Source of the DNA: Geodermatophilus ruber | GTDB lineage: Bacteria > Actinomycetota > Actinomycetes > Mycobacteriales > Geodermatophilaceae | Length of the DNA stretch: 64,000 nucleotides | Assembly (NCBI RefSeq): GCF_900114385.1 | Contig: NZ_FOSW01000013.1 | Location: 1 to 64,000 of the forward strand | Direction of reading: 5' to 3' | Shown: piece by piece, positions 59,687 to 64,000 of the stretch | Layout of the letters: every line of letters begins with the position of its first letter | Numbering within the stretch: the stretch's first letter is position 1 | Notes under the pieces: model-generated | What the model was told of the DNA's origin: nothing | What the model saw: only the letters and a program-made list of their open reading frames with translations | Databases searched by the model: none | Program-made: the position numbers and the translations under genes

Positions 59687-61342
59687 ATGCTCTGTTCCCA
59701 CGTCAGGCCGAACACCTACCAGGACTCGTTGCGGCTGATGCAGCTGAGCCGGGCCCTCGCGGATGTTCCTGGCGTCGACCGGGTGTCGGTCGTGATGGGC
59801 ACCCCGGCGAACAAGGAGATGTTGCGGAACGCCGGGCTCGATGTCGACGGCCTGGACGAGGCCGGGCCGACCGACCTGGTCATCGCGGCCGGCGTCGCAG
59901 ATGCCGCCGCAGCGGGGGCCCTGGTGGCGCGGGCGCATGGACTGCTGACACCCCGGGGGCCGAGGTCCGGCCGGTCCGGACCACCCACCGTGCGTTCGCT
60001 GGACCGGGCGGTCGCCGTACTCGACGACGTGAATCTCGGTCTCGTCTCCATCCCCGGCGAGTACGTCGCCGGAGAGGTGGATCGGCTCCTGGACCGCGGC
60101 ATCCATGCGTTCGTCTTCAGCGACAACGTGAGCATCGACGATGAAGTCGCGCTCAAGACCCGGGCGATCGAACGCGGTCTGCTCGTGATGGGGCCCGACT
60201 GCGGAACCGGATGCATCCGCGGGATCCCCCTGGGCTTCGTCAACGCCGTCGACGACGGGGCGATCGGACTGGTCGGTGCCTCGGGCACCGGTCTTCAGGA
60301 GGTCATGGTCCAGATCGGCCGGCTCGGGGGCGGGGTGTCCCATGCGATCGGGGTCGGCGGACGAGACCTGAGCGCTCGCGTCGGGGGTGTCATGTGCCTG
60401 CAAGGGCTGCGCGCGCTCGACGACGACGTGGCCACCGACGTCATCGTCCTCGTCGGCAAGCCCCCGGCACGGCGGGTCCGCGACCGGGTGATGGGCCTCG
60501 CCGGTGGGCTCTCCAAGCCGGTCGTGGCCGTGCTCCTGGGGGACCGCGGGAGCGCACGGGTCGACGGTGCCGTGCGCCATGCTCGAACGCTGGAGGAGGC
60601 CGCGAGGGTTGCCGTCGAACTGGCCGGGACCAGGGCCGGCCGGCCGGTCACGCCCCGACCCGAGCAGCGGTGGATCACCGGCCTGTACACGGGAGGGACG
60701 CTGGCCGCCGAGGCCGCCCTGCTGCTCGCCGATTCGCGCACCGGGCGGGCGAGCGGTGCGCGCGGTCACGAGGTGATCGACCTGGGCGACGACGCGTACA
60801 CGCGCGGCCGGCCGCATCCGATGATCGACCCGGGTGCGCGGAACCAGCAGATCGGCGCGGTCCTCGAGGACCCGGAGACCGCAGTCCTGCTCCTGGACGT
60901 GGTGCTGGGCTACGGGGCGGCGGCCGATCCCGCCGGGGCCCTCGCCCAGGCCGTGGTCGAGGGACTGGCGAAGGTCCAGGCCGACGGCCGGGACGTCGCG
61001 GTGGTGGCCTCGGTGTGCGGCACCGACGACGACCCGCAGGGCGCGAGCGGGCAGATCCGCGTGCTCGAGCAGGCCGGCGTCACCGTGCTGCCCAGCAATG
61101 CGGCCGCGGTCCGGCATGCCCTCGCCCTGGTGGAGCGGCGCGCCGGGGCGAAGACTCCCGGGCCCGCACCGGCCGAACCGGTCCGGCGACTGCTCTCGGA
61201 GACACCGCGGATCGTCAACATCGGGTTGCGCGAGTTCGCCACGTCGCCGTTCGAGCGAGGTGCCGAGATCGTCCACCTGGACTGGCGACCCGCCGCGGGC
61301 GGTGACCGCCGAGTCCAGTCCCTGCTCGCCCGGCTGAGGTGA
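59687..61342 (+). CDS. fdrA: FdrA-family protein (AllF-like, acyl-CoA synthetase fold)
   Basis: A 551-residue FdrA protein. The N terminus RPNTYQDSLRLMQLSRALAD and VMGTPANKEMLRNAGL are diagnostic. Two CoA-binding/succinyl-CoA synthetase-like parts follow: GPDCGTGCIRGIPLGFVNAV, GLVGASGTGLQEVMVQIGRLG and ITGLYTGGTLAAEAALLL. In Escherichia coli FdrA acts with DUF1116 and DUF2877 proteins in oxamate carbamoyltransfer at the end of allantoin breakdown. Only the DUF1116 partner is present here. Base composition is visibly less GC-extreme than its neighbours, hinting at transfer. It is divergent from the GS-like gene across 270 bases with no clear promoter. Confidence 0.88.
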   Translation: MLCSHVRPNTYQDSLRLMQLSRALADVPGVDRVSVVMGTPANKEMLRNAGLDVDGLDEAGPTDLVIAAGVADAAAAGALVARAHGLLTPRGPRSGRSGPPTVRSLDRAVAVLDDVNLGLVSIPGEYVAGEVDRLLDRGIHAFVFSDNVSIDDEVALKTRAIERGLLVMGPDCGTGCIRGIPLGFVNAVDDGAIGLVGASGTGLQEVMVQIGRLGGGVSHAIGVGGRDLSARVGGVMCLQGLRALDDDVATDVIVLVGKPPARRVRDRVMGLAGGLSKPVVAVLLGDRGSARVDGAVRHARTLEEAARVAVELAGTRAGRPVTPRPEQRWITGLYTGGTLAAEAALLLADSRTGRASGARGHEVIDLGDDAYTRGRPHPMIDPGARNQQIGAVLEDPETAVLLLDVVLGYGAAADPAGALAQAVVEGLAKVQADGRDVAVVASVCGTDDDPQGASGQIRVLEQAGVTVLPSNAAAVRHALALVERRAGAKTPGPAPAEPVRRLLSETPRIVNIGLREFATSPFERGAEIVHLDWRPAAGGDRRVQSLLARLR

Positions 61343-61388
61343 GCCACTGACCCATGAGGCCGCGCAGGACCATCCGAGTGGAGGAACG

Positions 61389-62660
61389 ATGACGACGTAT
61401 GCATCACTCGACGAGGCGAACGAGGCGATCGCGCAGAAGATCAGGGACGCGCAGCCGCGACTCGTGGACGTCGTGCCGGCCAGGAACGTCATTCCCGCAC
61501 TGGAGGGCAGGCTCATCCTGCACGCCGGGCCACCGATCGCGTTCGCGGACATGCCCGACCCCATGCAGGGCGCGGCGATCGGCGCGGCGATGTTCGAAGG
61601 CTGGGCGGGGGACGAGGCCGAGGCCCGCCGCGTGTGCGAAGAGGTGCAGTTCGCCCCGAATCATCACCATCGGGCCGTCGGGGCGATGGGCGGAATCCTG
61701 ACGGGGAGCATGCCGGTGTTCGTCGTGGAGAACGCCACGGACGGGAACCGCGCCTACACGACGATGCACGAGGGGGAAGGCAAAGTCCTCCGCTTCGGGG
61801 TCTACGACGAGTCCGTGGGCGACCACCTGAGGTGGATGCGCGACGTCCTCGGCGCCGGCTTGTCGAGGGCGTTGCAGCTGTTCCCCGACGGTGGGCTGCC
61901 CATCAACCCGATCCTCGCGCAGGCGGTGACGATGGGTGACGACTTCCACGTGCGCATCAACGCCGCGTCCAGCCTGATGTTCAGGGAACTCGCACCGAGA
62001 CTCGCGCGGGCGGGCCTGCCCCAGCAGGATCTCCAATCGGTGCTCGACTTCCTGTCCGGCAACGTCAACTTCTTCCTGACGTTGGGGATGGCCGCCGGCA
62101 AGGCCACGTTGGATGCCGCCGCCACGATCCAGGACGGTTCGGTCGTCACGTGCATGACCCGCAACGGGCGGGAATTCGCCATCCGGGTCAGCGGGCTCGG
62201 CGACCGCTGGTTCACCGGCCCGCTGGACCAGCTCGAGACCTTGTACTTCCCCGGCTACTCCGATGCGGACGCCTGTCCCGACACCGGCGACAGCGCGATC
62301 ATCGAGGCATACGGATTCGGGGGCCCGGTGGCGGTCGCCGCACCGGCCGTGCAGCAACTGGTGGGAACGGGCGAGGGCGGCTTCGCCGAGGCGCTGGCCA
62401 CCAGCGAGGAGCAGGCGGAGATCTTCGTCGGGAGCAATCCGAACATGCCGATTCCCAACTGGGACTTCCGGGGTGTGCCCGTGGCGATCGACATCCGCAA
62501 GGTCGCGGAGACGGGGATCGCACCGCTGATCACCACCGCCGTCATGCACAAGAAGGCCGGGGTCGGCCAGGTGGGGGTCGGGAAGGTCCGCGCCTCCATG
62601 CCGTGCTTCACCGCGGCCCTCGAGGCACTCGCGGAGGCTCATGGGGCGGCGCCGCGCTGA
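61389..62660 (+). CDS. DUF1116 family protein (YlbE/AllG-like)
   Basis: A 423-residue DUF1116 protein: LVDVVPARNVIPALEGRLIL, HAGPPIAFADMPDPMQGAA and FAPNHHHRAVGAMGGILTGS, then VVENATDGNRAYTTMHEGEG and the C-terminal IAPLITTAVMHKKAGVGQVG. The clustered His residues and DMPDP segment are family hallmarks. In enteric bacteria the relative is part of the oxamate carbamoyltransferase complex with FdrA. GGAGG four bases before the ATG sets the start. It follows fdrA by 46 bases. Neither the third subunit (DUF2877) nor a carbamate kinase follows; the next gene runs the other way and overlaps its 3' end by 22 bases. Confidence 0.85.
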   Translation: MTTYASLDEANEAIAQKIRDAQPRLVDVVPARNVIPALEGRLILHAGPPIAFADMPDPMQGAAIGAAMFEGWAGDEAEARRVCEEVQFAPNHHHRAVGAMGGILTGSMPVFVVENATDGNRAYTTMHEGEGKVLRFGVYDESVGDHLRWMRDVLGAGLSRALQLFPDGGLPINPILAQAVTMGDDFHVRINAASSLMFRELAPRLARAGLPQQDLQSVLDFLSGNVNFFLTLGMAAGKATLDAAATIQDGSVVTCMTRNGREFAIRVSGLGDRWFTGPLDQLETLYFPGYSDADACPDTGDSAIIEAYGFGGPVAVAAPAVQQLVGTGEGGFAEALATSEEQAEIFVGSNPNMPIPNWDFRGVPVAIDIRKVAETGIAPLITTAVMHKKAGVGQVGVGKVRASMPCFTAALEALAEAHGAAPR

Positions 62661-63652
62661 GAATCAGCGGCCCCCGGGCCGGGATCGGCCGGTGCGGGCA
62701 CCTGCGGCGGATCACCGGCGCAGAGGATGACGTCCTGGCCGCCGTACCGCTCCTTGAGCCGCACGGTGGCCAGCGCGCCGGGATCGAGCGCGACCAGCCG
62801 CTCGCGGGTCACCGCGTAGCACCGGTAGCCGTCCTGCCGGCACAGCTCGGCGAGCAGGGTGCGCAGCCGCACGGTGCCGGGCAGGACCTCGACGAACAGG
62901 GTCGGCCGCCGCTCGGCCAGGTGGTCGCGGCAGGCCGCGAGCAGTGCGTGCTCCTGGCCCTCGACGTCCAGCTTGATCAGGTCGGTGCCCGCCACCAGCC
63001 GCCGGACGTCGACCGCCGGCACGTCGATCGCGGCGGTGACGTTCCGGGCCATGTCCTCCGGCAGCTCGGTGCCCGGGGCCAGGAAGGCGACGGTCGGCGT
63101 GGCCAGCTGCTCGGCGGGCACCAGCAGCCGCACCGAGGCGGGCGCCGGGTCGGCGACGGCGGCGGCGACGACGAGCTCCACGGAGGTGATCCGGTTCAGG
63201 GCGAGGTTGGCCCGGCAGATCCGCGCGGAGAGGGGGTGCGGCTCCACCGCCACGTGCCGGCCCCCCGGCGCGGCCCGGCCGGCCTGGACGGCGAAGTACC
63301 CGACGTTCGCGCCCAGCTCCAGGCTCGACCGCGCGGCGCGGCAGCAGGAGCGCCACCAGGGCAGCAGCTCGGGTTCCCAGCCCTGCACCCCGTACCAGTA
63401 GAGCTGGGCCAGCACCAGCGAGTCGGCGGCGACGAGCTCCAGGTCCGGGTCGTCGACCAGCCGGAAGGTCGACACCGATCGCGGGATGCCGCCCTCCCGC
63501 AGCGCGCGCAGCAGCGCCCGGCGCACCCGGCCGGGCGGCGGGGAGGAGGGGAGCGGCCGCCGAAGCGCGTCGGCGACCGGCAGCGGTAGCCGGCCCACGA
63601 CCGCCCGGGCCGCCGCCCGCGCGACCGGCCGGATCGGGGGAGGCCGGATCAT
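62639..63652 (-). CDS. FkbM-family SAM-dependent methyltransferase
   Basis: A 337-residue protein with an FkbM methyltransferase domain at about residues 105-300: SLELGANVGYFAVQAGRAAP is SAM motif I, HVAVEPHPLSARICRANLALN follows, and TDLIKLDVEGQEHALLAA is the FkbM signature near the end. These enzymes O-methylate sugars or polyketides. The adjacent glycosyltransferase (ATGA overlap) points to surface glycan modification. The ATG at 63652 is fixed by that overlap; about 100 N-terminal residues have no recognised domain. It overlaps the DUF1116 gene tail to tail. Confidence 0.88.
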   Translation of the reverse strand: MIRPPPIRPVARAAARAVVGRLPLPVADALRRPLPSSPPPGRVRRALLRALREGGIPRSVSTFRLVDDPDLELVAADSLVLAQLYWYGVQGWEPELLPWWRSCCRAARSSLELGANVGYFAVQAGRAAPGGRHVAVEPHPLSARICRANLALNRITSVELVVAAAVADPAPASVRLLVPAEQLATPTVAFLAPGTELPEDMARNVTAAIDVPAVDVRRLVAGTDLIKLDVEGQEHALLAACRDHLAERRPTLFVEVLPGTVRLRTLLAELCRQDGYRCYAVTRERLVALDPGALATVRLKERYGGQDVILCAGDPPQVPAPADPGPGAADSQRGAAP

Positions 63653-64000
63653 CGCCCGGCCACGACGCGCAGCTCCGCGACCAGCTGCGCGGCGGTCTGC
63701 GCCCACGTCGGGAAGGCCCTCGCCCGCCGGGCGGCGGCGGCTCCCATCCGCCGGCGCAGCGCCGCGTCGTCCACGAGCCGGCGCAGCGCCGCGGTGAGCG
63801 CGGGCACGTCGCCCGGCGGGACCACCAGCCCCTCCTCGCCGTCCCGCGCCAGGTGCGGCAGGTTGCCGGCGGCGTACCCCACTACCGGCAGGCCGGCCGC
63901 CATCGCCTCCCCGTACACCGTGCCGTAGGGCTCCCGGGTGCTGGCCAGCGCGAAGACGTCCGCGGCGGCGTAGAAGGCGGCGACCCCGGCGGCCGGCAGC
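63649..64000 (-). CDS. GT4-type glycosyltransferase, C-terminal part (runs off the window's right edge)
   Basis: About 117 residues of the C-terminal Rossmann domain of a GT-B glycosyltransferase. AAFYAAADVFALASTREPYG and VYGEAMAAGLPVVGYAAG contain the EX7E-type Glu pair that binds the nucleotide-sugar donor, followed by GLVVPPGDVPALTAALRRL. The frame is open to the window edge, so the N-terminal acceptor domain is outside. It is the upstream gene of a glycan cluster with the FkbM methyltransferase, overlapping it by ATGA. Confidence 0.88.
   Translation of the reverse strand, partial: LPAAGVAAFYAAADVFALASTREPYGTVYGEAMAAGLPVVGYAAGNLPHLARDGEEGLVVPPGDVPALTAALRRLVDDAALRRRMGAAAARRARAFPTWAQTAAQLVAELRVVAGR

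Overview
The window is chromosomal DNA of a very GC-rich actinobacterium. GTG starts are common, genes overlap by ATGA/GTGA, several starts look leaderless with a TANNNT -10 box, and there is an F420-type (deazaflavin) reductase, an ANTAR protein, a DUF6221 protein and a single-chain acyl-CoA carboxylase. The protein set would fit Geodermatophilaceae (Blastococcus, Geodermatophilus, Modestobacter) or a close relative. That placement is inference, because no rRNA or marker gene is present.

Region 1 (1-21 kb) is a nearly complete adenosylcobalamin locus beside an IS982-type transposase end. A minus-strand operon reads from a cobalamin riboswitch (10104-10267) through a ChlI/ChlD-type chelatase, cobO, cobB, cbiMNQO (cobalt uptake), cobE, cobC and cobT. 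Around it lie cobQ-cobD, cobL-cobM, cbiD, cobK, and cobG-cobH-cobIJ. A second riboswitch (25022-25111) controls cobN, and cobS, cobU and a histidine phosphatase sit at 40-42 kb. The set mixes the oxygen-dependent late-cobalt route (CobG, CobN, CobO, CobB) with CbiD from the early-cobalt route. CobF was not seen.

Region 2 (21-25 kb) holds small accessory genes: DUF4383, DUF6221, a PIG-L deacetylase, and a TetR regulator divergent from a hemerythrin-like protein plus a deazaflavin-dependent reductase, with a clear dyad operator between them.

Region 3 (29-40 kb) is the most striking. Acetoacetyl-CoA reductase, an 1840-residue biotin carboxylase/BCCP/carboxyltransferase, a KAS III-type condensing enzyme with an extra N-terminal domain, and an alpha/beta hydrolase form one plus-strand run. 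It faces a polyhydroxyalkanoate synthase whose leader carries a CRP-like site. There is no thiolase. The arrangement suggests a malonyl-CoA-driven, thiolase-independent route to acetoacetyl-CoA and PHB.

Region 4 (42-54 kb) holds a hybrid histidine kinase ending in receiver and ANTAR domains, a small membrane protein, a luciferase-like oxidoreductase, a secreted lytic transglycosylase with a Pro/Thr/Glu repeat and a LytR_C domain, a PEP-synthase/rifampin-phosphotransferase-like protein, dihydrolipoyl dehydrogenase and a cytochrome P450.

Region 5 (54-62.7 kb) looks like a nitrogen-scavenging island: NCS1 permease, amidase, a FluG-like amidohydrolase plus glutamine synthetase-like pair, and an FdrA plus DUF1116 pair. 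The window ends in a minus-strand glycan cluster (FkbM methyltransferase, GT4 glycosyltransferase).
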